This document shows positions 27,904 through 35,896 of a DNA stretch of 64,000 bases, piece after piece. How positions within the stretch are numbered: the stretch's first letter is position 1; every line of letters starts with the position of its first letter. Source of the stretch: Sphingomonas quercus (GTDB lineage Bacteria; Pseudomonadota; Alphaproteobacteria; Sphingomonadales; Sphingomonadaceae); NCBI RefSeq assembly GCF_018863195.1, contig NZ_JAHKRT010000006.1, positions 62,001 through 126,000 on the forward strand. The letters run 5' to 3'. The notes under the pieces were generated by a model. The model made no database searches. It worked only from the letters and a program-made list of their open reading frames with translations, and was not told where the DNA came from. The position numbers were made by a program, and so were the translations under genes.

Positions 27904-29195
27904 GCGATGCCGGGGTGAGGGAGGCGGCACGGCCGACGCGGGTCCGCCACGCCGTATTGTGGCTGACCGTCGCGGCGTACATGATCACCTATATGGATCG
28001 CGTCGTGATCTCGACCACGGCGCCGATGATCCAGAAGGAGTTCGGCCTGTCGGTGATCACGATGGGCTGGGTGTTCAGCGTGTTCCAGATCGGCTACGCG
28101 ATGTTCCAGATCCCGGGCGGCTGGCTGGGCGACAAGTTCGGCCCCCGCCGGACGCTGACCGCGATCGTGGTGTGGTGGTCGACGTTCACGGCGCTGACCA
28201 CGGCGACGTGGTCGGCGGGCTCGCTGATCGTCTGCCGCTTCCTGTTCGGCTGCGGCGAGGCCGGCGCCTTCCCCAATGCGACCCGCTCGCTGTCGCGCTG
28301 GATGCTGCCCTCCGAGCGTGGCTTCGCGCAAGGCATCACCCATGCGGGCGCGCGGCTCGGCGGCGCGATCACCCCGCTGATCGTCGTGTCGCTGATGTTG
28401 CATCTCGGCTGGCGCGGCCCGTTCCTGATCTTCGCGGTGCTCGGCCTCGTCTGGGCGGCGGTGTGGTTCTGGTATTTCCGCGACGACCCGCGCCAGCACA
28501 AGGGCGCCAACGAGGCCGAGCGGGCGCTGATCGCCAACGCGCTCGGCGCGCAGGCCGCCGACGTCGGCGAGCGGCCGGCGGTGCCGTGGCGGAAGATCCT
28601 CAGCAGTCCGCAGCTCTGGCTGATCTGCTGCATGTATTTCTGCTACGCCTACAGCATCAACATCTTCCTCACCTGGTTTCCCAAATATCTCAACGAGGTA
28701 CGAAGCTTCGACCTCGCCGCCATGGGCCTGTTCGCCAGCGTGCCGCTGATGGCGGGGGTGGTCGGCGACATTGCCGGCGGCTGGATTTCCGATCGGCTGA
28801 TCCACCGAAGCGGCAATGTCACGATGGGCCGCCGCGTGGTGGCGATCCTCGGCTTCGTCGTCGCCGCCATTGCCATCCCGGTGGCGGTGCTCACCAAGGC
28901 GCCGCTCGAAAGTGTGGCGTGGTTCGCGCTGGCGGTGTTCGGGCTGGAGCTGACGGTGGGCGTGTCCTGGGCGCTGACGCTCGACGTCGGCGGCGTGTTC
29001 GCCGGCTCGGTGTCGTCAGTGATGAACACCTTCGGCAATATCGGCGGCGCGCTCGCCGCCGTGATCACCGGCTACATCCTCCACTGGAGCGGCTGGGATG
29101 CGGCGATGTACGTGCTCGCCATCCTCTCGGCAGTCGCGGCGCTGCTGTTCCTGAAGATCGACGCGTCCCGCCTGATCTACGCGCGGGAAGGGTGA
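27900..29195 (+). CDS. MFS transporter, anion:cation symporter (ACS) family
   Basis: 431 residues with about 12 membrane helices. The N-half has YMDRVVISTTAPMIQKEFGLS and QIPGGWLGDKFGPRRTL (the MFS signature loop), and GEAGAFPNATRSLSRW. These are typical of glucarate/galactonate/phthalate-type ACS carriers, so the substrate is likely an organic acid. It starts at ATG 27900, overlapping the amidohydrolase stop, as third gene of the site-1 operon. It is convergent with the FMN oxidase gene, with only four bases between stops. It probably imports the periplasmic oxidation product of this island (inference). Confidence 0.9.
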   Translation: MSDAGVREAARPTRVRHAVLWLTVAAYMITYMDRVVISTTAPMIQKEFGLSVITMGWVFSVFQIGYAMFQIPGGWLGDKFGPRRTLTAIVVWWSTFTALTTATWSAGSLIVCRFLFGCGEAGAFPNATRSLSRWMLPSERGFAQGITHAGARLGGAITPLIVVSLMLHLGWRGPFLIFAVLGLVWAAVWFWYFRDDPRQHKGANEAERALIANALGAQAADVGERPAVPWRKILSSPQLWLICCMYFCYAYSINIFLTWFPKYLNEVRSFDLAAMGLFASVPLMAGVVGDIAGGWISDRLIHRSGNVTMGRRVVAILGFVVAAIAIPVAVLTKAPLESVAWFALAVFGLELTVGVSWALTLDVGGVFAGSVSSVMNTFGNIGGALAAVITGYILHWSGWDAAMYVLAILSAVAALLFLKIDASRLIYAREG

Positions 29196-29199
29196 GACC

Positions 29200-30339
29200 C
29201 TAAAGCACCACGTCCCGGCCGACCGAGCGCACATCGGTCTGGCCGGACAGGGCCATGGCGATGTGCAGCTCGTGGCGGAGCAGGTCGAGCATGCGGGTCA
29301 CGCCCGCCTGCTTCTGCGCGGCGAGGGCGAACGCCCAGGCGCGGCCGAGCAGCACGCCGCGCGCACCCAGCGCCAGCGCGCGCAATATGTCGATGCCCGA
29401 GCGCACGCCGCTGTCGAGCAGCACTTCGGCGCGGCCGTCGACCGCCTCCACCACCGCCGGCAGGGCGGCGATCGACGAAGGCGCGCCGTCAAGCTGGCGG
29501 CCGCCATGATTGGAGACGATGATGCCGTCCACGCCCTCGTCGCAGGCGGCGGCGGCATCCTCGGCGTCGAGTATGCCCTTGACGACGATCCGGCCCCGCC
29601 AGTGCCGGCGCAGCCACGCCATGTCCTTCCAGGTGATCGAGGCGTCGAAATTGCGCGCCACCCAGGCGGTGAACTGGGCGAGGCCCGCGCCTTCGGGCAT
29701 GCGCGGCGCGAAATTGCCGAGCGTGTGCGGCCGGCCCATCACGCCGACGTCCCACGCCCAGTCGGGATGACGCATGATCTCGAAGCCCCGCTTCAGCCGC
29801 GCCGGCAGGCCCTGCGTGCCGGTGAGGCTGGAGCGTATGTCGCGACGGCGCGGGCTGTGGGTGATGAGATCGACGGTGAGCACCAGCGTGTCGACGCCGA
29901 GCGCGGCGGTGCGCGCGAGCAGGTCTTCCATATAGTCACGGTCGCGGATCACGTAGAGCTGCAGGGCGACCGGCCGGGTGACGCTCCTGGTCACCTCCTC
30001 GATCGAGCAGCAGGACGAGGACGAAAGGATGAACGGCACCCCCGCCGCCTCGGCCGCGCGGGCCGCCTGGACTTCGCCGCGGCGCGCATAGAGGCCCGCA
30101 AGCCCGATCGGGGCCAGCGCCACCGGCATCGACACCTCCTGCCCCATCAGCGTCGTGGCGAGATTGATGCTGGAGACGTCGCGCATGATGCGCTGGCGCA
30201 GCTTGAGGCGCTGGAAATCGGCCTCGTTGCTGCGCAGCGTCGTCTCGGTATAGGACCCGCCGTCGATATAATCGAACAGGAAGAGCGGAAGACGACGCCG
30301 CGCCAGTTCCCGGAAATCCTCGATGCTCGCGGGGATCAT
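29200..30339 (-). CDS. FMN-dependent alpha-hydroxy acid oxidase/dehydrogenase
   Basis: 379 residues of the lactate/glycolate/mandelate oxidase TIM barrel: YIDGGSYTETTLRSN, LAPIGLAGL, QLYVIRDRD, VLTVDLITHSPRRRD, and the active-site VSNHGGRQLDG with catalytic His278 and Arg281. It oxidises an (S)-2-hydroxy acid to the 2-oxo acid with FMN. ATG 30339 has AAGGAG seven bases upstream; the longer frame upstream is a shadow of the crotonase gene. It is last in the CoA-transferase operon, so a hydroxy acid intermediate is expected in the pathway (inference). Confidence 0.9.
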   Translation of the reverse strand: MIPASIEDFRELARRRLPLFLFDYIDGGSYTETTLRSNEADFQRLKLRQRIMRDVSSINLATTLMGQEVSMPVALAPIGLAGLYARRGEVQAARAAEAAGVPFILSSSSCCSIEEVTRSVTRPVALQLYVIRDRDYMEDLLARTAALGVDTLVLTVDLITHSPRRRDIRSSLTGTQGLPARLKRGFEIMRHPDWAWDVGVMGRPHTLGNFAPRMPEGAGLAQFTAWVARNFDASITWKDMAWLRRHWRGRIVVKGILDAEDAAAACDEGVDGIIVSNHGGRQLDGAPSSIAALPAVVEAVDGRAEVLLDSGVRSGIDILRALALGARGVLLGRAWAFALAAQKQAGVTRMLDLLRHELHIAMALSGQTDVRSVGRDVVL

Positions 30340-30349
30340 GCTCGCTCCT

Positions 30350-31126
30350 TTACTTCCCGGTCCAGAGGGGTGTCTGTTTGCCGAGGAAGGCGGCGACGCC
30401 GATCCTGAAGTCGTGGCTGTCATAGACCTGGTGGATGAGGTCGGTGATGTCGGGCTGGCCGGCGGCGGCGATGCGGCGCATCGCCTCCTTGGAAGCGCGC
30501 AGCGTCACCGGCGCGTTGCCGAGCAGCCGCTCGACCAGCGCGTCCGCAGCGGCATCGAGCGCGTCCGCCGGCACCAGCGCGTTGAGCAGCCCGAGTGCGT
30601 CGAGCTCGGCGGCGGGGATCATCTCGGCGGCGAGCAGCATGCGCTTGGCCATGGCGATTCCGGCATGCTGGACGAGCCGCGCATAGCCGCGCGCCGACAG
30701 GCAGTTGCCGACGGTGCGCGCCAGCGGCGAACCGAACCGCGCGCCCTCCGCCGCCACCCGGAAGTCGCAGGCGAACGACAGCGCCAGCCCGCCGCCCACC
30801 GCCCAGCCGTCGACGATGGCAACGGTCGGCTGCGGCAGCGCCTCGACGGCGGCGAGATAGCCGTCCATCTCCGCCTCATAGGCGACCCCGTCATCGCCGC
30901 CGGTGAAGCTGCGGAACCCGGCGATGTCGGTGCCCGACACGAACGCCTTGCCGCCGGCACCGCGCAGCGTCACCACCCGGATCTCCGGATCGGCGGCGAT
31001 CTGCGCGCACGCCTCGCCCAGGCCGCGCCACATCTCCCAGGTCAGCGCATTATAGGCCTGCGGACGATCGAACAGGATGCGCGCGACAGGCCCGTGCCGG
31101 GTGACGCTGGTCCGTCCCTCGCTCAT
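30350..31126 (-). CDS. Enoyl-CoA hydratase/isomerase (crotonase) family protein
   Basis: 258 residues of the crotonase fold: FDRPQAYNALTWEMW, the oxyanion-hole segment AFVSGTDIAGF, and GWAVGGGLALSFACDFRVAAEGARFGSPLARTVGNCLSARG. At the two positions that carry the catalytic glutamates in classical hydratases, this protein shows Leu (GSPLAR) and a non-Glu residue near NCLSARG. A standard hydration reaction is therefore doubtful; isomerase, hydrolase or lyase chemistry is possible. It overlaps the CoA-transferase gene by ATGA, implying a CoA-thioester substrate made by that enzyme. Confidence 0.87.
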   Translation of the reverse strand: MSEGRTSVTRHGPVARILFDRPQAYNALTWEMWRGLGEACAQIAADPEIRVVTLRGAGGKAFVSGTDIAGFRSFTGGDDGVAYEAEMDGYLAAVEALPQPTVAIVDGWAVGGGLALSFACDFRVAAEGARFGSPLARTVGNCLSARGYARLVQHAGIAMAKRMLLAAEMIPAAELDALGLLNALVPADALDAAADALVERLLGNAPVTLRASKEAMRRIAAAGQPDITDLIHQVYDSHDFRIGVAAFLGKQTPLWTGK

Positions 31127-32307
31127 CCGATCAGCCCCCGCTCGGCCAGCTCCCGGCGCAGCTCCGCGCCGTGCTCGTCGAGCAAGGGCGGCGGATAGCG
31201 CACCGCCTGCGGCGTCGCCGACAGCTTCACCGGAAAGCCCAGGGCCTTGAAGCTGCCTTCCACCGGATGAGCGATCTCCTGCACCATCTCGCGCGCCCGC
31301 GTATGCTCGCTCGCCAGAGACTGCTCATAATCATAGATCGGCCCCGCCGGCACGCCGGCGGCAAGCAGCGCGCTCACCCATTGATCGACGCTGCGCGTCG
31401 CGAAGGTCGGCCGCAGCAGCTCAATCAGCGTGCGGGCATTGGCGACGCGCACGCTGTTGTCGGAAAAGCGCGGATCGTCGTTCAGCTCCTCGCGTCCAAT
31501 CACCGCCAGCAGCGACAGCCACAGCTTCTGGTTGGCGGCGGCGAACACGAAATAGCCGTCCTCAGCCTTCACTGCCTGATAGGGCGCCGACATGCGGTTG
31601 GCGGTGCCCAGTGGCTTCGGGCTCTTGCCGGTGCCCCACAGTTCGGCCGTCTCCCAGATCGACAGGCCCAGCGCCGCCTCGAACAAGGACGCCGAGACGA
31701 ACTGGCCCTCGCCGGTCTGCGCGCGGCCGATCAGCGCCGAGAGGATGCCATAGGTCGCAAACAAGGCCGCGCCGAGATCGCCGACCGGCGTGCCGTTCTT
31801 GACCGGCTCGGCATCGGGCAGGCCGGTGGCGCTCATCAATCCCGACATCGCCTGGGCGATGAGGTCATAGCCCGGCCGCATCGCCCATGGCCCACCCGGC
31901 CCGAAGCCCGAGATGCTGGCATAGATCAGACCCGGGTTCATCGCCTTCAGCGTCTCATAGCCGATGCCCAGCCGATCGGCGACGCCAGGCCGGCCATTCT
32001 CCACCACGACGTCGGCCGTCCTCGCCAGCCCGTAGAACACGGCGCGATCCGCCTCCGACTTCAGATCCAGCGCGATGCTGCGCTTGTTGCGATTGAGCGC
32101 CAAGAAGCCGGGACTGTCGTCGCCCTTCAGCCGGAAACCCATCGAGCGGCGCGAACTGTCGCCCACCGCCGGCGGCTCCACCTTGATCACGTCCGCGCCC
32201 ATGTCGCCCAGCAACATGCAGCAGAACGGGCCTGCCATCACCTGCGACACGTCCAGCACACGAATCCCCGCCAACGGCTGACGACGACCCCGCCCTTCCT
32301 CCACCAT
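31123..32307 (-). CDS. Class III CoA-transferase (CaiB/BaiF family)
   Basis: 394 residues. GIRVLDVSQVMAGPFCCMLLGDMGADVIKVEPP is the family N-terminus. NRNKRSIALDLK and NGTPVGDLGAALFATYGI follow, the latter containing the Asp that forms the acyl/CoA anhydride. It moves CoA between carboxylic acids in the cytoplasm, activating the substrate for the downstream crotonase-like enzyme. ATG 32307 is chosen because GAGGTGG precedes it; ATG 32334 lacks a site. It is first gene of the three-gene operon ending with the FMN oxidase, with operator site 2 about 75-100 bases upstream. Confidence 0.88.
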   Translation of the reverse strand: MVEEGRGRRQPLAGIRVLDVSQVMAGPFCCMLLGDMGADVIKVEPPAVGDSSRRSMGFRLKGDDSPGFLALNRNKRSIALDLKSEADRAVFYGLARTADVVVENGRPGVADRLGIGYETLKAMNPGLIYASISGFGPGGPWAMRPGYDLIAQAMSGLMSATGLPDAEPVKNGTPVGDLGAALFATYGILSALIGRAQTGEGQFVSASLFEAALGLSIWETAELWGTGKSPKPLGTANRMSAPYQAVKAEDGYFVFAAANQKLWLSLLAVIGREELNDDPRFSDNSVRVANARTLIELLRPTFATRSVDQWVSALLAAGVPAGPIYDYEQSLASEHTRAREMVQEIAHPVEGSFKALGFPVKLSATPQAVRYPPPLLDEHGAELRRELAERGLIG

Positions 32308-32379
32308 TGAAATATCCACCTCTGCATCAAGCATGCCGACTGGGCCCGCGGCAACGCCACGACAACGGCATCTCACCTA

Positions 32380-32407
32380 TGCATACATCGCACCATACGT
32401 GCATACA
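32380..32407 (-). promoter_or_regulatory. Paired palindromic operators (site 2) before CoA-transferase operon
   Basis: TGCATACA occurs at 32380-32387 and 32400-32407, spaced 20 bases; read leftward they are TGTATGCA, identical to site 1. They lie between the stop of the GntR gene and the CoA-transferase start, so the operon has its own promoter there. Confidence 0.7.
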
Positions 32408-32431
32408 AGAAGCGGCGGGGCCGCCCCTGCG

Positions 32432-33202
32432 CTATTTCCCGGAGCGGCCCGGCTCGGGCGGCTCACCGGAGGCGGCGCCGTCATAGGCGGCCATGCGCTT
32501 GCGCGCCCGGGCTTGCTTGGTTTCGTGCCGGATGCTGGCGGCACCATTGTCGAAATGCTCTTCCATCAGCCGGCTCAGCGCTGCGGCGTCGCGGCGCAGC
32601 AGGGCAGCGTGGATCTGCTTATGCTCTTCGAAGGCGTCGGCCCAGCGATCATGATCCAGGGTGCTGACGTGGCGCGCGCGCTCCGCGCGCGGCAGCAACA
32701 GGCGCCAGGCGAGCAGCAAGGAGGGATTGGCAGAAGATTCCACGATCAATTCGTGGATCAGCCGATTGGCCTCAAGATAGCGCGGGCGATCGCGCGTCTC
32801 GAAATAGCGCTCCATATCCTCCTGCAGTTCGGAGAGGATTTCGAGCTGCTCCGGCGTCATGCGCTTGCACGCGAGCCGGGCGGCCAGCGATTCCAGCGCG
32901 CCGAGCACGGTGAACACCTCGGCGGCCGCCTCCTCGTCGAGATGGGCGACCTGCACGGTACGATTGGGCAGCAGGCTGACCAGCCCTTCGCCGGCCAGGG
33001 TGCGGAATGCCTCGCGCACCGGGGTGCGCGACATGCCGAACTGTTCGCTGAACGCCACTTCGCGAAGCGGCTCCCCGGGGGGCAGATCGCCGGCAAGGAT
33101 CATCCTGCGCAGCAGGCGCACGGCCTCTTGATGGCGATCCCCCTTGCGCGCAGGCTTGGCCGCTTCTTCTGGCGGCGGCGCATTCTTGCCCGTTCTATTC
33201 AT
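32432..33202 (-). CDS. GntR-family transcriptional regulator (FadR/FCD type)
   Basis: 256 residues. The N-terminal winged helix (about 22-90) has ILAGDLPPGEPLREVAFSEQFGMSRTPVREAFRTLAGEGLV, the GntR signature. The C-terminal all-helical FCD ligand domain (about 98-225) has the metal/ligand residues Asp/His in ANRLIHELIVE and EEHKQIHAALLRRD. This class binds short palindromes and releases DNA on binding an organic acid. It is the last gene of the receptor-quinoprotein-cytochrome operon and sits 25 bases from operator site 2. It is the best candidate for the factor binding all five repeated sites in this island (inference). Confidence 0.92.
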   Translation of the reverse strand: MNRTGKNAPPPEEAAKPARKGDRHQEAVRLLRRMILAGDLPPGEPLREVAFSEQFGMSRTPVREAFRTLAGEGLVSLLPNRTVQVAHLDEEAAAEVFTVLGALESLAARLACKRMTPEQLEILSELQEDMERYFETRDRPRYLEANRLIHELIVESSANPSLLLAWRLLLPRAERARHVSTLDHDRWADAFEEHKQIHAALLRRDAAALSRLMEEHFDNGAASIRHETKQARARKRMAAYDGAASGEPPEPGRSGK

Positions 33203-33271
33203 GGATGGACGCTAGCCAGTCGCCCGCGCGGGAGCAAGCGGGAGGATAGTCGTAGATCCCCCGGCGGGCCG

Positions 33272-33709
33272 TCACGCGCCCGGCCTGTCCGGCACGATTT
33301 TCGTCTGCCCGAGCAGGCTGGCATCGCGGGGCAGTTCCGTCGATCCGGCGGGGAAACCGTTCTTCGACAGAATATAGGCTTCGACATCGGCGACCGCGGC
33401 GGAACCGAGGCTGCCGGGATTGTCCTGCGGCATCGTCGTCTTGATGCGGGTGAACAGGTCGCCGGCACTCTGCCCGCTCCAGTTGGAGAGGAAACCGCCG
33501 CCGGCCAGTGGCGGCGCCACGTCCGCCCCGGCGAGATTGTCGCCATGGCAGCTGGCGCAATGGGCGGTGTATTGCGCCTCGCCGCGCTTCGCCTGCGCCT
33601 CGCTATAGGCGCCGTCCCACACGGTGGCCGGGGCAGCCAGGGCGAGCGCGGGGATGGCGGCGAGCGCAAGGCCGGCGAGCCAGGTTCGGCGACGGGGTGG
33701 CAAGTTCAT
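33272..33709 (-). CDS. Periplasmic cytochrome c, likely acceptor for the PQQ dehydrogenase
   Basis: 145 residues. An Arg-rich n-region and signal peptide (ALAAIPALALAAP) come first. Heme motif CASCH has Cys51, Cys54 and His55, and Met93 in TTMPQDNPG is the axial ligand. ATG 33709 has GAGG upstream and gives the clean signal peptide; the longer frame adds unrelated residues. It lies 57 bases downstream of the PQQ dehydrogenase stop in the same operon, a standard pairing in which the cytochrome takes electrons from PQQH2 (family knowledge). Confidence 0.9.
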   Translation of the reverse strand: MNLPPRRRTWLAGLALAAIPALALAAPATVWDGAYSEAQAKRGEAQYTAHCASCHGDNLAGADVAPPLAGGGFLSNWSGQSAGDLFTRIKTTMPQDNPGSLGSAAVADVEAYILSKNGFPAGSTELPRDASLLGQTKIVPDRPGA

Positions 33710-33766
33710 ACGCACATCCTCTGCAACTGTTACGCGAGACAAACCCATGTACCGGCGATCACCGTC

Positions 33767-35773
33767 TCAGGCGCCGGGCAGGCGAAAGGCGATCAGCTCG
33801 CCGCTGTAATTGCCGCCGCCGATCGCGGCGACGATATATTGCTGGCCATTCAGCATGTAGGTCATCGGCACGCCGGAGATGCTCGCCGGCATGTAGACCG
33901 CGCCCTTCTGCTCGCCGGTGGCCTTGTCGTAGGCGCAGAGCATCGCGCCGCGCCGCCCGTCCGGCAGGGTGAACAGGCCCGGCTCGCCGCAAATGACCAG
34001 CGTCCTGGTGGTGAGGGTGCCGGCGAAGCCGGCGCGCCCGGTCTTGGGGATCGTCATCCCCTTGAGCCTGGGATGGTTGCGCACCTCATCCGGCGTTTCG
34101 CCATGCGGCACCTGCCAGAGATGATCGCCGGTCTTGAGGTCGATGGCGGTGATGCGGCCATAGGGCGGCTTCAGCAGGGGCAAGCCCTCCACGGTGAGCC
34201 GCCCGTAGGTGTGATCCCCGCGTTTGGGCGCGTTGGGCATGCCGCGGACGTTGATCCATTCGAAGTCCGACAGTTTCGGATTGTCGTTCTTCAGCTCCGT
34301 CATCACGTCGGCCTGCGTCTTCGAATAGATGTAGACGACGCCGGTCTCCGGATCGGCCGAGCCGCCCGGCCAGTTGGCGCCGCCGGTCAGGCTCGGCGCG
34401 GTCAGCGTCCCCCAGCTGCCGTCGGGATCGAACACCGAGGCGGGGGTGAACAGCGGCCCGGTCCGGTAATTGCTGATCACCTCCAGCGCCTTGGCATGCA
34501 GCTCCGGCGTGAAATCGATCAGCGAGTCCGCGCTGATGCCCTGCATGTCATAGGCGGCAGGCCGGCTCGGCACGGGCTGGGTCGGCGCATACCATTCGCC
34601 TGGTACGTCGCCCTTGGGCACCCTGGTCTCCCGGATCGGCCACACCGGCTTGCCGGTGACCCGATCGAGCACATAGAGATAGGATTGCTTGGTCGGCTGG
34701 GCGAGCAGCTTGACGACGCCCTTCCCCTTCACCGGCACGTCGAGCAGGATCGGCGCGCAAGGCACGTCATAATCCCAGATGCCGTGATGGACGAGCTGGT
34801 AGTGCCATTTGCGCTCGCCGCTATCGAGGTCGACGGCGACGATGCTCTCGCCGAACAGGCCGTCGCCACGGCGATACTGCCCGCCGACATCCCCGGTCGG
34901 CAGCTCGACCCCGAGATAGGCGAGGTTCAGATCGACATCGACCGAAATCTGGCACCAGACGCCGGCATTGCCGATCTCGTCGGTGCCGTCGAGCCAGGTG
35001 TCGTAGCCGAATTCGCCCTTGCGCGGGATGGTGTGGAAGATCCACTTGCGCGCGCCGGTCCGCACGTCGAAGGCGCGGACATAGCCGCGCACATTGTCGC
35101 GCGTCTTCGGCACATTGCCGGCGGTATGGGCAGCGCCGACGATGACGACGTTCTTGGCCACCGCCGGCGCCGCGTGCAGGCCGACATCGGCGTGGACGGG
35201 ATCAATATCCTGATCGAAGTCCTTCTTGAGATCGACAATGCCATTGTCGCCGAAACCGGGAATGCGCTGGCCGGTGGCCGGGTCCAGCGCGACCAGCTGA
35301 TAGCCGATCGTCACGTAGAGCAACCGCTCTTCCTTGCCGTCCGTCCAGTAGGACAGGCCGCGGCCGGAGAGCTTGCGCGGCGCATTTCGCGCGCGCTCGC
35401 CCTCATCCTCGCGGTGGATCCACAATATCTCGCCGGTGGCGCCATCAACGGCGATGACGGAGCGGCGCGTTCCCGCCGTCGCATAAAGCACGCCGTTGAT
35501 CATCAGCGGCGTGCATTCGAACTGATATTCCGGCCGGGCGCCGAACAGATCGGTCTTCACCCGCCAGGCGATCTCGAGATCGTTGAAATTCTCCGCGTTG
35601 ATCTGGTCGAGCGGCGAATAGCGGTGATTGGCGAGATTGTTGCCATAGCTCGGCCAGTCGGTATCGCCCGGCGCGCGCTGACGCGGCGTGATCTGGGCGA
35701 GGGCAGGCGTGCGCGCGAAAAGCCATGCCATCAACGGCAACGCCATCGCCGTCCGCCGCGTCAGCTTCGCCAT
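33767..35773 (-). CDS. PQQ-dependent (quinoprotein) dehydrogenase
   Basis: 668 residues. A twin-arginine-like n-region (LTRRTAMALPLMAWL) is followed by cleavage near ALAQ. The eight-bladed quinoprotein propeller shows the family N-terminus DWPSYGNNLANHRYSPLDQIN and LVHHGIWDYDVPCAPIL, plus repeated blade motifs such as AVDGATGEILW and AIDLKTGDHLWQVPHG. It resembles membrane-type glucose/quinate-like dehydrogenases without the membrane domain. It should oxidise an alcohol or sugar in the periplasm and pass electrons to the adjacent cytochrome c. ATG 35773 has AAGGGG upstream. PQQ synthesis genes are not in the window. Confidence 0.9.
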   Translation of the reverse strand: MAKLTRRTAMALPLMAWLFARTPALAQITPRQRAPGDTDWPSYGNNLANHRYSPLDQINAENFNDLEIAWRVKTDLFGARPEYQFECTPLMINGVLYATAGTRRSVIAVDGATGEILWIHREDEGERARNAPRKLSGRGLSYWTDGKEERLLYVTIGYQLVALDPATGQRIPGFGDNGIVDLKKDFDQDIDPVHADVGLHAAPAVAKNVVIVGAAHTAGNVPKTRDNVRGYVRAFDVRTGARKWIFHTIPRKGEFGYDTWLDGTDEIGNAGVWCQISVDVDLNLAYLGVELPTGDVGGQYRRGDGLFGESIVAVDLDSGERKWHYQLVHHGIWDYDVPCAPILLDVPVKGKGVVKLLAQPTKQSYLYVLDRVTGKPVWPIRETRVPKGDVPGEWYAPTQPVPSRPAAYDMQGISADSLIDFTPELHAKALEVISNYRTGPLFTPASVFDPDGSWGTLTAPSLTGGANWPGGSADPETGVVYIYSKTQADVMTELKNDNPKLSDFEWINVRGMPNAPKRGDHTYGRLTVEGLPLLKPPYGRITAIDLKTGDHLWQVPHGETPDEVRNHPRLKGMTIPKTGRAGFAGTLTTRTLVICGEPGLFTLPDGRRGAMLCAYDKATGEQKGAVYMPASISGVPMTYMLNGQQYIVAAIGGGNYSGELIAFRLPGA

Positions 35774-35896
35774 TCCCACCCCTTCTCAATGTCCTGCTCT
35801 GGTCGCACCACGCTGACGGCTGGGAGGGCGTTCGCCAAGTACGACCAAAGGCGCAGTCCCGCCGAGCAGCTGCCCGTAGCGCTACCGATCGCCGGT

